A stretch of 64,000 nt of DNA. Origin: Hanleya hanleyi. Its lineage: Eukaryota > Mollusca > Polyplacophora > Lepidopleurida > Hanleyidae. The stretch spans positions 100,035 through 164,034 of the forward strand of contig JAVTVY010039264.1 in assembly GCA_036873755.1 (NCBI GenBank), in the 5' to 3' direction. The notes under the pieces were generated by a model, which did not search any database, was not told the DNA's origin, and worked only from the letters and a program-made list of their open reading frames with translations. Every line of letters begins with the position of its first letter. The stretch's first letter is position 1. The translations under genes were made by a program, and so were the position numbers. This document shows, one piece after another, positions 24,394 to 36,918 of the stretch.

Positions 24394-24660
24394 AGTGATC
24401 ATGTCATTCAATATGTTCACATGAACAGCTACAACAAAACCGGGGCTAGGATACAAATCACCACACGTATCACTTTTGATCATTTGATGGTTTAGATATA
24501 CAGTCAGTATATTTGCCTGTGTGTCAATTGGCTTACGTCGCTATATAGCTGAAATATTGCTGAACGCGACATTAAACCTTAATTCTCTCTCTCTACCCGG
24601 GGTTATTGTCAGTACGCCGGCATCGTTTTCCACCAGCCTTTTAATGTTGCGTATAATTTA
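24394..24660 (+). repeat. SINE-like dispersed repeat, copy 2
   Basis: Copy of the 4108-4320 module. It is interrupted at about 24515-24596 by an unrelated SINE tail; unit 1 shows the uninterrupted form. Confidence 0.5.
24518..24596 (+). mobile_element. Gastropod-type SINE tail
   Basis: GCTATATAGCTGAAATATTG followed by CTGAACGCGACATTAAACC and a short (TC)n run. This 3' tail is widespread on tRNA-derived SINEs of gastropods; I recognise it from general knowledge, not a search. The tRNA-like head is missing. Confidence 0.6.
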
Positions 24661-26024
24661 AAGCTTTTTTCATTCAGTTCCTTGATAATAGGTCATTATA
24701 GCGATATACATAACTGGTGTACAGTCAGACCAATCGTTCAGCATGAAGCCGATATTTCTAATCCGCATAGCAATCCTGTGTCCCAAATAAAAAAAATGGC
24801 ACCAAACCTTAAATTGCTCGTTTTGTCAATGTCGATAATCGTATGGGTACTTGAGCTATGGATTTTACAGGCCATTCCGGTGCTGGACTGGGTATTTTGC
24901 CTCCATCGGGCATGCTACATCCTATTTTCTGACAATTTACCTCTCCATAAACTGGTAGATATAGTTCCAGTACTGGCAGATCGTTTGAACTGGTAGAGAT
25001 CTGTTTGGGTCAAGACCGTGTATATTATAGGGCTCTTTGTGGGACAGTATTACATATATGATTGTCGATACTTGAATCCTCTGCTTCGAAGTGGATGAGA
25101 CAATTTCGAGTTGGGATATATTTTTTTACGAGACAGATATTTACCGATGAGGAAATATAAATTAAGGATGTTCTCGGTTTAGAGACGACATGCAATAAAA
25201 GAGACGCCAAGAGCGACCACAATAAATGTCCTTGTTCGTCTTTGATTTTTTATCCCTAACTCCAAAGACCAGCCCTCTGTCGTTTTCTATTTACCTTTGG
25301 ACATTCAAGTGACATAATCTGGTGAAGTGCCAAGATATTTGTCGATCTCAGACTCGTACATCTTAGGACCTTTTCCAAGAAGGTTGAGACTCTCGTCGTA
25401 AATCATATTGATTTAGCATACCATAGACCACCGACCGAGAATCACACAAGACCATTTCGTGGGAGACCGTGTCGGAAACAATATAAGACTTGCGCATCGA
25501 AGTGAAACAGATGTCATGTCGTGTCATCAGATCTTTTCCTTTTACCTTCACTATACCCCCTGTAGGAAATCTGCGATATCCGATTCTTCTACATTTATAT
25601 CGGTAGTAGCACTGGTTATTATAAGAACAAGAATTACTCACATTAGGTCGCTAAGATAGTTTCAGTTAACACATTCCTTTCATATCAGTTGCTGAAATGA
25701 GCATAATAAATATATATCTCAAGAGGGGCTTGCGGGAATAAGTTAAAATCAGCATTTTCTGAGACAGGCAAATTATTTATAAATCAAATTCTCACTCTCC
25801 GTATCTATCAGTGACGTTATCTCTTATCTCTTGTTGTAGCAGTGTGTGTGACAGAACTGCTGTTATTACTTTACTACAGTTCTGCGTGTATAGTGTGAAG
25901 CCAATGGTTCATATTATATGCGTCAGATCCGACAGTTTGAGCTTACGGGGAATTCCCACGACCATAATAATCGCCGCCAGACCCTCTCATATGAACCTAG
26001 CGCACAAAGTTCTCCGTTGTTTAA

Positions 26025-26552
26025 CCTTACCAGACCTGGGGGGAGGCATAAAGTTCCTCTCCCCCCCCCCCCCTTACCCAACTTTCTTTCCCATCTCCGG
26101 AAAAAATGAAAGCTGACACTTCGTGACTCGTAGTTGATAATATTTGACTGATTTGGAGCCTATTTGCATAACCCCCCTAGTAGAGAATCATGGGTAAATT
26201 CAAGATGGCGGCCATGTGGGATACCAGAAAGTGATGTTTTCGTCAGTTTTCTTCAAAATTCCTGCGTTTCTTCGAGGGAAAAAAGGGAAAATCTGACATT
26301 TACTAATTTATCATGCAACTTTTGCAAAGAAAACTTATCAATAAAAATCGGACAAAAAAATGACTGTCACAGTGACGTCATGAAGGCGGTCATCTAGATT
26401 TTAGTTTTACATTTTCTGGTAGAGTTTGAGCCAGGGGTACAGTGTGCTAAGTTTCAGCCCCCTAGCTCAAGTGAAAAGAAAAATATTCAGATGGGGTCGA
26501 AATGGCCCCACGCAGGCCTGGACAGATCCCAAAAAGCCCAGGCCAGATAGAG
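26025..26552 (+). mobile_element. MITE family D, plus copy (unit 2)
   Basis: 528 bp. It starts CCTTACCAGACCTGGGGGG directly after TTAA (26021-26024) and ends with the reverse complement of CTCTATCTGGCCTGGGC before TGAA. It carries TTCAAGATGGCGGCC and GTGACGTCATG. It is orthologous to 11328-11873 because the flanks match too. A poly-C run near 26059 is internal. Confidence 0.75.
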
Positions 26553-26685
26553 TGAAAACACCATGTGCACGGCATAGTGACGAACTCATCATCTGCGCAA
26601 CCAGAGCGGAGTGTTTAGTGCTATGGGACCACTCTGCTGTTCACAAGATTTTCTCACCAACGAGGAACTTTAGTATGAACACAGG

Positions 26686-27240
26686 CTAGCTCCTCGAAAG
26701 AAGCGGTAGCCTTTTACAGTTGCACTTGTTTAGTTATAAACACAACACGAGCGCTTTCTTATTATATAATCGAAATAAATAAATGAATAAATAAATAGCA
26801 CTTTCAAATAATGCAAAGTATGTCGTCAAATCACTGACTAATATTCTTGTACCGACATGCATCATATCCGAAGTATTATCAAGTGCTATATTGTGCCTGA
26901 TCTAGATAGTGGTTGTCAGAGTTCAGTAGGACACCATGGATATTAGTGATAGATTGTTTAAATTGCTTATAAAACCCAAATATATGTATGCAACCATGGC
27001 ATTTGATGTTGTTCTCTCAAAATATTTTCGCAGGATCAGTCAGCGTGAAGTCAGTTAGTTAATTTATTCGCGCAGAGACAACCATGGCCAGAGAACGTGT
27101 CGTACAGTGTTTATCCAACGATTTAAAAAAAACAAAGTATGAATGCGCATCTGATGTTGAGACTAATTCCTGGCAAAGCGAAAGTCCTGTCCATGATTTA
27201 ACTTGTGGTCAGTGACATTTGGACAGCACTTTTTCCACTT
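26686..27240. other. 0.55-kb insertion specific to unit 2
   Basis: Unit 1 runs directly from GAGGAACTTT to CTGAGAGGTGAACCGTC with only about 16 bases between (near 11985-12006). Here about 555 bp separates the two. No terminal repeats or coding sequence recognised. Confidence 0.5.
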
Positions 27241-27665
27241 GGCTGAGAGGTGAACCGTCATTTACCTTGACCCCCACCACTCGCAAACGTCCGCATATAT
27301 ACATGGGATAGAAAATCCGACCACCTATCTCCTTCGAGGAAATGGGTCTTGACTTCTTGCCAATGAGGACGGAAGCTCCCAGTTCGATGTAAATAGTCCT
27401 TAAATTTGATTTACCACTGAGAGCAAAATCGATTCGCCATCAGAATTCCACCATCTGGCCTTTCGGGGAAACTAGTGATAATGGCCACTGATTTCTAACT
27501 CTTATGCCATCACCGGATCGTCAAAACGCTGTTCGATGTTCCCAATTCTTTTGCTTGCTTTCTTGCTGATTAAACCTGCTAATTTGGCTCGGTCGAATAG
27601 GAACACAATACATCAACAGCATAATTTTGTCTCTGGTCGTAGATCGGTGCTATAGGTAGAAGCGT

Positions 27666-29235
27666 TTCCCTATATTCCCAAGCTTATGGATATGGTGCAC
27701 CGTACTATTTGTTCAGGTTCATTGAAAGCTGTTGACCGCTTTGGTCTTTCAAGTGAATAGATTTTTTGACAATTACATTTAATTTCAAACATGTAGGTGA
27801 TTAAGTATTGATCATTTCAAAAAAACGATCTAGCAATTACGGGCAATTAAAATAATATGCAATGTAGAAGGGTTGTTCTTTTATGCACGAAGGCTGAATA
27901 TTGAATGTCGCATCTGACGCTAATGTGCCTGACTCACCGTGGCACGCCTCCTCTCAGATATGTGAAAAACGAATGGCAAGGTTGGACTATGAAATTTGAG
28001 GAGTATATGTTTAACGTAATTTATTCACACGAATACACGTTATGTTATGGACCTTGCCTGGCTATTGGATGTCAACTTCAGGAGCTGATCTAGGAATGTT
28101 CTAATCAATATTCTAATGTTCTCTTTCATCAAAATAGTTTGGTGTTCCTAAATATTGACACCTAAAGGTAAAGGATTCACTTACTAAGAGAGGTATAATA
28201 GACTAATGGATTTTATGTGTTCAGACAAAATCGTGGAAATGAACGACTGGACCAAACTACTTCTCTAAACTATCTCCCAGATCCGACAATTCCTATCGTG
28301 GTGATTACTTCTGTCCGCAGACGAAGGCGTGCAGTTTGCGTGCAAAATACCCTAAACTGCCCGGGACGTCAGATTGCAGCGAAAAATAAATGCCTCAAGC
28401 CTAGCATGCTCCGGTATAATACAATAATGTCACGGTTGGGTAGGAATACTTATGAGACTCCGTACTTATACCACGTTGATAGAAACCATCTGTTGGACGA
28501 GATGCCAAAGTGAAGGCGACATTTTATGTAATAATGTAATAGTTTATGGGATCACGTTCACCTTATAACTGGGTTTTAACCTAGCGCCGGGATGAATATC
28601 CCATTTGCTCGCCTCCAATCTCGTGCTTGGACAACTCTGTGTGATAGTTTGAGCATCTTAGAAAAAGCAGCCAGAGCTATGTTTGGTTACTTCCATGCCA
28701 GCACTATAAAGTCGTAATGGAGTCAATATGGAAGTACTCCGCAAATGGAACGTTATAATGAAATAACATGAAATTGCAAAACGTTCATGGGCTGTCTTGG
28801 CTATCATTGGCTTTTAAAGTGTTTCCGTTAATCAATATCTGGATACAAATGTCTGGAATGATCATGTTATTTCAAGTGGCCAGGCTTCAGCAAGAGTCCA
28901 ATATTCAGCTGTTTTCATGAAAGAATTTCGACGTCAATAATCCAAATACCTATATATTTCGTATGACAGTTAGCACCAATTCTAAATGTGTATGAAATAA
29001 AAACAGTAGAAGCGTCACATGCGGATGCATCGTGCTTTCTCTTATTTGCATAAGACTAAGATTTGATCCGAATTGGCCCTACACCCTTGTCGCTAAATTT
29101 TTCTCGCACCCACGGTGACCACCACGCTTACTGTCTTTCCACACTGTTGAAACAACCGAGATATGGGCACGGTTTAAAACAATACTTTTTATCAGTGTAA
29201 ACGGTGTTCTTTTGGGCTGTTGTAGTGTTGGATCC
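27666..29235. repeat. Large tandem repeat, unit 3 (truncated)
   Basis: Matches the left 1.6 kb of units 1 and 2, with an internal loss of about 430 bp relative to unit 2 near 29160. Similarity ends near 29235. The conserved 71-codon frame shared by the three units (1019-1234, 13222-13437, 28298-28513) has no recognisable domain and is probably kept only because the units are recent copies. Confidence 0.75.
28590..28662 (-). pseudogene. Possible non-LTR reverse transcriptase fragment (copy 3)
   Basis: Third copy of the piece described at 1311-1383. Confidence 0.3.
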
Positions 29236-30441
29236 CTACCTCCAACTTGATCTGTTGGCTGGCACAGAAAACCTACAGCGAGCATACTCATTTCGAATTC
29301 CGAATTGGCATGAACAAGTAGAAATAAAGCCCAACAGATGAAGAATATTGTACATGTATGTGTTTTCCGTATAATGATAGTTTTTTAAGCTTGGGGTTCT
29401 TACTGGCACATTCGTTATATACCTATATACTTACATTTCTATATATCGTTTTTTTTGTGAAGAATTTTATCGATAAGAGATGTTTTATTAGAGATTAGTA
29501 TAGCGACCTTGTATCGCAGAACCGTTTGTTACTGTTGCTGAAATGCATTCAGGCACAGCGATTGTTATCCATTTAATGAGCACATTTATATGGGAATTCT
29601 GTTGGCGCAATGAAATTATATATTTACACATTTAATTATAACTTTTGCGAAACAATTCGCTTGCTTTGGACCAGAATGTAAATTAACGTCGGGGATGGAC
29701 TTGTGGGAATTATCGTCTTTATGTTGGCAAGGAGCATTAAAGCCCGTGCTTAGCATTCTAAGCTCTTCCAGGAGCAAATTGATTTTTGAATTTGTTGTCT
29801 CGTGAAATTAGGTCTGTTTATTCCCATAATAGCCCAATCGTCAAAATTTTCCGTTTTCTTCTCTGGACGGAACATTGACTGTAGGGCACAGACAACAAAG
29901 AAAGAACCACTGACCCTGCATCAAGAGGGTTGTTGAATATAATTATACTCGTAGAATCCAACTGAAGAGTTCTTACGACAAACCCAACAGATGGAATTGA
30001 CTAGGAGCGCCTGCAGCGGCCAAATAACGGCAACGTGTTTATTTAAGATGTATTGCTTCCTAATGCCGATTGAACATATTCCAGTTTCATCTCTTTAAAT
30101 AGATCTGTGATGGTGTACTTTGGTTTGTGGAATCTGGAGGAAATTAAAAATACAATCCTGCCATTTTGCTAAAAAAGGGCGAGTGATCAAAATGCGAAAC
30201 ATAAATGCAGTATAACTTCCAAGTAGTGAGAGAGTTTATGATGAGTAGTCCCTGTATCGACTGGCCAGTAGAGTTTTCTTCCTTTGATCCCCGATTCATT
30301 GCAAAGCACTAGGAGTGGCTGGATTCCTTTTGAAACTATTGACCAATCACGTGTTGAAAACTGACAGTTATCCCTTGATGCCATAAAGATTAATTAAAAT
30401 ATCTAATCATCCGTGTCCATATTCGTGAGACCCTTATTTCT
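29236..30441. other. Unassigned AT-rich DNA
   Basis: I see no gene, array or inverted repeat here. It looks single-copy within the window. Confidence 0.5.
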
Positions 30442-30445
30442 TTAA

Positions 30446-31914
30446 AGGAAAAGTTCGGGTTTGGTTGCCTTTGATACATATTATTACAACTCACCAAATT
30501 AAACCCAAACGATATATTTTCTCATTTAAAAATTTTTTTTGAAGGAGTACTAATCATTTTAAAACCGCGAACTCGCAGAGACAGAGTGCCGCCATTGTAC
30601 CATATCCAGAAGGCGGATATGACGTAGGGAAAAGGCTTGGAACTCTTCTGTCAATCTCCTGGCTTCGATTGCATATACCTTTCGTCTAAACGGCTGCAGG
30701 AATGATCTCTGCCCCACCGTAGTAAAAATGCAGAACGGAAGGAACAGTTCGTATGATTCGATGATATTCCATTGGTTTGGCGTTTTGATTGGCATGGATC
30801 ATCAGCACGTGATGGATAATGCTTGAATGAAAAAACGTACCGGTTCTATTTTCAGGTTGTAGTCATAGATACAGGTCTACCCCTCCCATCACGGTCATTT
30901 TTTCAATGAAAAGTCCGCCATTGTGTCGCTAAGCCGCGTCACAGCTCTGTAAATTTTGTAAAACTGCTCTACCCAAAAAGAGTTCGTTTGCGTTTGTCTT
31001 GATATAGTGACGTACGGATGTTATTTATGACATAATTTAAGTATATAATGGCATGGTTGACATAACTGCATAGTTAGAAAGTAAATTCTGTGACATATTT
31101 CGCGTAATACACCGCGCGCATAATAATGTAACAGCTCATTACATTTTTGTTGCCTGTGGGTGAGATTAGATTTGGAGCTGTTTGTAAAAAGCGGAAAACG
31201 GATCGAGGCTTGGTGAATGCTCTTCTGTCTGTTCGGGTAATATACGTGAAGCACGGAGTCTTCAGTCGAAATTGAGTAAAATCATGTCGCCGAGCGGCAG
31301 TTCCGATTCCAGCTGTGAAAGCGACGAGGAAGCTGTGTTTGGTCTTCAGGGCTACCAATTCGAGCCGAAACCCTCAGATACGGAGATCATAGCTGCGGGG
31401 ATGATAGCAGCTCTAAAGCGAGACAGGCCACGAAATGAAGACAGAAGCCCGCGTGGAAAATTTAGTACATGTATGGTGTCGGTGCACACGCTGCTCTCAT
31501 CGACGGCTTACGGGAGAGATCGAGTGTCTTCGCTGTTGGGAGAGCGAACAAAACCGCGCTCTGGCAACTAGAAATGAAAATGGTATGAGCTATTTAGTAT
31601 TTGAAGTAATTCTTGCCAATTTTTACACCGTCAAACTTGCACCTTAACCCTCGCAGCTCCATGCTGCCTTCATATTTTCTGCCTTCCGCTTACGTCACAC
31701 TGTTTTACATAGTTTTACTCCTATTGGCTAAAATAAGTCACGTGACAATACAATGGCGCTTTCCTGGAGTTTGGTAAATTTGACGGTATCACGGCATTTG
31801 GTTAACTATTTCTGTGTTAAAATAAATTCCAAAAATTTAAAAAAAATACAGTTGAATACCATTTGACTAGCTCTTTCAGTTGAAATATAGCTTTACCATA
31901 CCCGAACCTTTCCT
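30446..31914. mobile_element. TTAA-flanked TIR element carrying a P2RX7C-like exon
   Basis: The left end reads AGGAAAAGTTCGGGTTTGGT and the reverse complement of the right end reads AGGAAAGGTTCGGGTATGGT: 18 of 20 bases agree. TTAA lies directly outside both ends (30442-30445 and 31915-31918), as for piggyBac-type insertions. Just inside, both arms also share AT-rich runs and GCCATTGTA motifs. The interior has no recognisable transposase. It contains the plus-strand P2RX7C-like exon at 31284-31582 and a minus-strand open frame of unknown nature (30795-30559). Confidence 0.6.
31284..31582 (+). pseudogene. P2X7 C-terminal (P2RX7C)-like domain, first exon, frameshifted
   Basis: From the ATG at 31284 one frame reads an acidic, serine-rich start (SSCESDEEAVFGL), then GYQFEPKPSDTE. 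A second frame, offset by one, reads RVENLVHVWCRCTRCSHRRL and then TGEIECLRCWESE. Together they follow the order seen in invertebrate P2X7 C-terminal-like proteins: acidic stretch, Y-x-F-E-P, then a W-C-x-C-x2-C...E-C-x2-C-W/C cysteine cluster thought to bind metal. The two halves need a frame change between about 31420 and 31460, so this copy is probably broken. A plausible splice donor (AATG/GTATGAGC) follows at 31582-31583. No second exon was found. It is not the P2X channel itself, since no membrane segments are present. The role of such stand-alone proteins is unknown. Confidence 0.6.
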
Positions 31915-31918
31915 TTAA

Positions 31919-32607
31919 CATATCAGAAAACCTTATTAAGCGATATAAATGATTAATCATCGATGCAGTTATGTCAAATATTCGCCGAGCAGTTGTCGTC
32001 TGAACACAAACACTAGACAGAAGCGACAGACCGACAGGTTTTTGGTAAGACAAATAATTGTCATCATAACACCAAAAACAAGCTTGAACTGTTCTCCAAA
32101 GTTCGGTAATGCTTTCATCACTTGAATATAGCTGTAGTTCCACGCCTACCTATTGCAGCTCCAAGAATATTGAGCGATATCTCCAATATATCTGCGTCAT
32201 TTTCCAGATAATTGTCTTGTCCCAAAGCGCATGGAACTAATTTAATTGGAGAGAAATTTGTTGGAGCTAGATGAAATATAATGCTGTACTGAAAATGCCG
32301 ACATTTTCTCTCACACAAGTATCTGCTTATTTTATCTTGATTTGGGTGCTGGGTGGCTTGATTTGAAGAAAAAAATGTGCGAGTTTGGATTGGGAATGGT
32401 CAAACTGAACGTACGCTGATAAATATTATTATAGACGTGTATGATCAATGTCATCAAACTTCAAATGGGTTTCACATATTCTACATCAGCGACCACTTTT
32501 AAAGTTATCAATCTCCGACGACGACAAATGAAGTCTCACTGTTGAAGTATATACATTTTGGAAGTTGCCTTTTGTATGTTGTTCTTTCCTCTGAGCTAGC
32601 TTTGCAG
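31919..32607. other. Unassigned DNA
   Basis: Minus-strand open frames of 66 and 108 codons occur (32318-32118 and 32143-31817). They show no domain, and the second crosses the inverted-repeat end of the neighbouring element, so I do not call genes. Confidence 0.4.
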
Positions 32608-32692
32608 TTCCTATGTACATTCAGCGTTGGGGTTTGACTGGACCTTGGGCTTCATCTCTGAGACTTTCGATAACAAGGCCGACAACATGAAG
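32608..32692 (+). CDS. Possible isolated coding exon, unknown gene
   Basis: An 85-bp stretch lies between a strong acceptor (polypyrimidine run then TTTGCAG) and a donor (AAG/GTAAAA). Only one of its three frames is open; it contains GFDWTLGFISETFDNKADNM. The exon would begin with one leftover base and end in phase 0. I do not recognise the peptide and cannot tie it to the TRPC-like gene downstream, although the phase would allow a join. It could easily be chance. Confidence 0.25.
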
Positions 32693-33439
32693 GTAAAAAA
32701 TAACTAATCCATCGATTCAGTCTGTCGGGCTATGTTAGTACCCCCGAATGTATCGGACTATGGGACAGTGTAGCCCTACGATTGGTTGATACTGCTGGTG
32801 GTTGAATATCGGTGAGTGAGTCCAAAAGATTGTCTGTAAATTTCACGCAAATCCTCCGCGTAATTAACGCGCGCTGGCAATATTTACGGCCAGTCGAATT
32901 CCAGTATTGTCTTTAACGCGGAACTCATAAAACAGGCCTTGTTTCATTGAAAATGATACTGGATAACACCATGTTTCATACCGTCTAAGTGATCACAGAT
33001 CTATTGTTATGAAACATAATATCCGGCAATTATTGGTCTGATGTCAGTAAAGTAGAGATCTTTTAATGAAATCAAGTCATTTAACATTGCGAGGGATAGG
33101 GAAAGTAATCACTTCCTTCTAACCAAAAGCTTGAATTGTTGGAGTATAAATCGTGTGTATGCATTTTTGTTTCCAGTTGAAATTTATCGGTATATCAGTG
33201 GACAGAAGTGAGATATATATCTTCCCCCGGACATCAGTTCAATTCACCATCCAAATAATTACAACAGACCAGTAATTATATATTATATGGAAGTGGCCAT
33301 GGAAGAAGAAAATGGAATAATTTCATCCAAACAGTTATACAGTCTCTGACAAGAATATTTATGACGCGTAATTCTAAACAGTGTCCAATCCGACATTTGA
33401 TTGACAGCTGTCCATACTTTTTCACGTCATGTACCAAAA

Positions 33440-33900
33440 TCTCGTATAGCAAGCGTCAGGTCCGACATTAAATATTCAGCCGTCATCTCTAACAGAATTT
33501 CCACGTCAATAATCGAAAGACCTAGTTTGTACGTATCACAGTTAACGCCAATTCCAAATGTGCATGAAATAAAATTAAAATAAATCACAGTATGGCTTCC
33601 TACAAGAGAGAGGCTATCAACAGTTTTAAATGATGTCGGCAAGACATGGTGATGTTCTATATATAAAATTCTAAGCACAGATCACTATTCTGTATCCAAC
33701 ATCATTCTACATCATTGAAAACTGTTGACCGCTCCTCTCTCATAGGAAACCATCCTGAGTTTTATAATTTTTATTTCATTCACATTTGGAATTAGTGCTT
33801 ATACTGTCATACGAAATAGGTATTTCGTTTATTGATGCGGACATTCTTTTCTGAATGACGGCTGAATATTGTATGTCGCATCTGACGCTTGCTTTTCAAA
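33440..33900. repeat. Module T in inverted pair
   Basis: A minus-orientation copy (33440-33660) faces a plus-orientation copy (33700-33900) across a short spacer. Landmarks are CGACATTAAATATTCAGCCG and ATCATTGAAAACTGTTGACC. Both are diverged. Confidence 0.65.
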
Positions 33901-36381
33901 ATTCAATCGAGAAAGGAATACAGATCGGGCACAGGGCTTTGACAACAAGAGCACCACCGCTGGCCGGTTCTCTGAGAAACATATCTACTCATTTTGTATC
34001 ATTAGTGTCAGAAGAATATGGACTATTGATTATAGACGCTGAACTGCTTCATGGCCGTAGGCTGAAAATCAAGTGTAAATTTGAGTGTTTTTCTCAGATA
34101 AGTGAAATAGTTATTACATGTAGCTGTTGATGACAGTGTTTACGGATATTGTAGGTTCATTGTTCATTCTCAATTGATATGAATGTTCATTTGTTTGAAA
34201 ATGTAGGTTTTGTGGGATATATCGGATGAGATTCTGGAAAACTAAAGGTAAAGAAAGCCCTTAATACAATTAGAACGAAATACAACCAGTGCACCACAAG
34301 TACTAGTAACACTCGGATATCTGTGGTATTTCGGTGTTTCACCCATCCTTCTATTGTTGATATTCATGTGGCACGTTGTCTCCGTTACCACACGGCCCCT
34401 AGCATCAGATCTGGTAACTCACGCTCAGACACACGTTGATGTTGCATGGCTTCAAAGTAATGTAGCGGGTAGAGTGCTGACTTTGCAAGGGCAGTATTCC
34501 TGTTACAGGCAAAAATATATTGGCGTCTCCGCTTAGATAGAGACATCTAAGGACAATTTCCGTTATTTTTACGTGACAAATGTCGTCAGAGATTATATTA
34601 AGTCTGTTAACGTCTGATTTATAGCAGTCATTTTGTGATCTACAAATGTGGTTAGTATTCAAATGTGATTAGATTTTCTTTTAGATGGTAAACTGCCAAA
34701 AAATAATTTCACAGTTTCATTTCCCTTTTTCGCTGTTGCTCTTTCTATTATCCAGTTGAAGAAGTTGTACAAGTTGTGAGGGGGAATTGTGAGCAGATTG
34801 ATTCCATCTATTTATTTTTTGCTGATACAGTCCATGCATCTCTAGAAACGTTGCCAATAACAGGCCCATACTTATCGATCTTTAATGCGAGTAAAAATGA
34901 ACGAAGTAAAATTACTGCTGCAACTCAGCAACTCTTCATATACTTCCACCGTTAATGAGAAGATGATATCAGCATAGCGTGCCGCTGTTAACGAGCGTGA
35001 CAGCATGTGCAGCCTACCTGGTTCTTATACAATCGTGTGTATTATCTTAAAAATGTCCCTGGCCGCCTTAGTGCAGTATATGCATGATGGCAGTTGTATC
35101 AGACTACAAGTTGTTTTTTATGTTTTTACTGGATATTGAATAACAATGAACACAATAATTTTCTCACTCGACATGGTGCGTCTAATAACGAACTATACAT
35201 TTTCCAGATCACTCTGTTGACGCAACACTCAAATATTTCCATCTCGAAGTTTTAAGAAGCTTTATAAATCTCAGCCTCTGATTCCTCTCAACAGATCGAT
35301 ACAGCCACATACCATTTTATTACATAAGGAATCCATGTATCGACTCGTTCCGTGAATTCTTTTTCTTTGCTCATGTTATGTCGCATTTTCACAAGAATAT
35401 TTGTTTAACCGTCAGGGAGCGTTTAATATCAGCGCATATAACGACATAGGTATTCCTCGTACAGTATAAAGCCCAAACGAGCCCCGAAATTCGACACCAT
35501 GGTGATATCGTCGCATATTCATCAGTTGAACATGGTTATTCAGACGATTTCAGAATGTGCAATTACATGATTACATATCGTAATGAACTATCAAAAACAT
35601 TGATGTAGGAAAAGAATAGTGGTCTTTTATACTGGCTAGACGATAGGCATAATTTTTTACCGATATCATTTAAATCTGTTTCTTGCAAGAAATTAGCTCT
35701 TTTTATTTATTGCTAGCCTACTTGAGGTCTTTTGATTAGGAACATTGGAATTCTTACAAATGACGTCTGACTATTGATGGTGGTTCTGATGCTAGTATTC
35801 CAGGATCTTAGGCAGCTAGTTAACAGCTCCGTGCATTGTCGTCAGTAGGGAGTTAGCGCGGTGCTGTATCATCAGTGCATATATTTGCCTCGATGATAAT
35901 TAATATTACAGACATATTGTCATCATATTTATTAAGGTACTAGGCAACACCTTTGAAATATTGACATAAGCCTTTAGTGGATATGGCGTGGGCATGGAAT
36001 TTAATACTTTTAGCAATGAACATATATTACATGTTATTCGAAATTTTATTTGTGGCAAATGCACAAGCAAATGCGGATGTTTTAGGGCTTATTACTATCC
36101 GGTACTATAATTAGGTATATCAGACAGGCTGTAGAGTCGAAGTGGTCATACACCCGCTCCATTTTTAGTGGTCTAAATGTCTAAATGCTATCTTCTCAAC
36201 CATCAGCTTATAAAAAAAAGTACCATTCACAAATTGGATGTTCACTGTTTGGAGCTAGTATTATACTATTTGAGCTATACCATATTTAGTTTCGCAGGCC
36301 AGTAAGAATATCTTACACAATGATTTCTTTAAGGTTTGCTTTGATTGGATATGTGCATTTCTGTGAATATGATGGATTGAA
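33901..36381. other. Unassigned AT-rich DNA
   Basis: The only thing recognised is a minus-strand trace of the GCTAGGGGCCGTGTGG motif at about 34388-34405. No gene seen. Confidence 0.5.
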
Positions 36382-36385
36382 TTAA

Positions 36386-36914
36386 CCCTACCTGGCCTGG
36401 GCTTTTTGGAACTTGTCCAGGTCTGGGAGGCACATTTCGAAGATCAAAACCCTAACCCTAACTATTTTGTCTTACCTCTTGAGCTAGGAATCCAAGATGG
36501 CCACTTTGTTGACGCCACAGTCACAAAATTTTCAAAAAGACATTTTTTGTCGATTTTCAGTTAGATTTTTTCGAATGTTTTATATGTGTGTTTTCTTCGC
36601 AAAAAAACTGCATGATAAATTAGTAAATAATAATCTGATATGAAATAAAGTAGCTTTGGTCCATTTCTCTCCGCCGAAAAGCAGTTTGAAGCAAAATTAG
36701 AAAAAAAACTTTTCTGGTGCCTCTACATGGCTGCCATTTTGAATTTACCCATGATTTTATGCTCGAAGGGGTTATATCATTAGGCTACAAATGACAACAA
36801 TATGGCAATCTACGAAGCCATGGAATGTCAGCTTTCATTTTTTGTCATTCCGGAGATAGGATAGAACGCTTGGTAGGAGCCATGATGCCCCCTCCCCGCT
36901 CTGGACTGGTAGAG
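36386..36914 (-). mobile_element. MITE family D, full copy with TTAA target duplication
   Basis: 529 bp, the best-defined copy. TTAA at 36382-36385 and 36915-36918; left terminus CCCTACCTGGCCTGGGC, right terminus (reverse complement) CTCTACCAGTCCAGAGC. It is uninterrupted across the site where the copy starting at 5260 was split by HINE 1. There is no transposase frame, so it is non-autonomous. Confidence 0.8.
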
Positions 36915-36918
36915 TTAA

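Larger units (their letters stand above)
12450..27665. repeat. Large tandem repeat, unit 2
   Basis: Second unit, 15.2 kb as found. Insertions relative to unit 1 are the Penelope-like element (15435-17086), a 4.3-kb block (17583-21838), a 2-kb block (22437-24393) and a 0.55-kb block (26686-27240). Removing them leaves about 6.8 kb, close to the 6.6 kb left in unit 1. The 4.3-kb block is bounded by a roughly 60-bp direct repeat (17522-17582 and 21780-21838) and contains an extra partial copy of the unit itself (17960-18440 matches about 2190-2600). No intact gene apart from the decayed RT. Confidence 0.8.
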
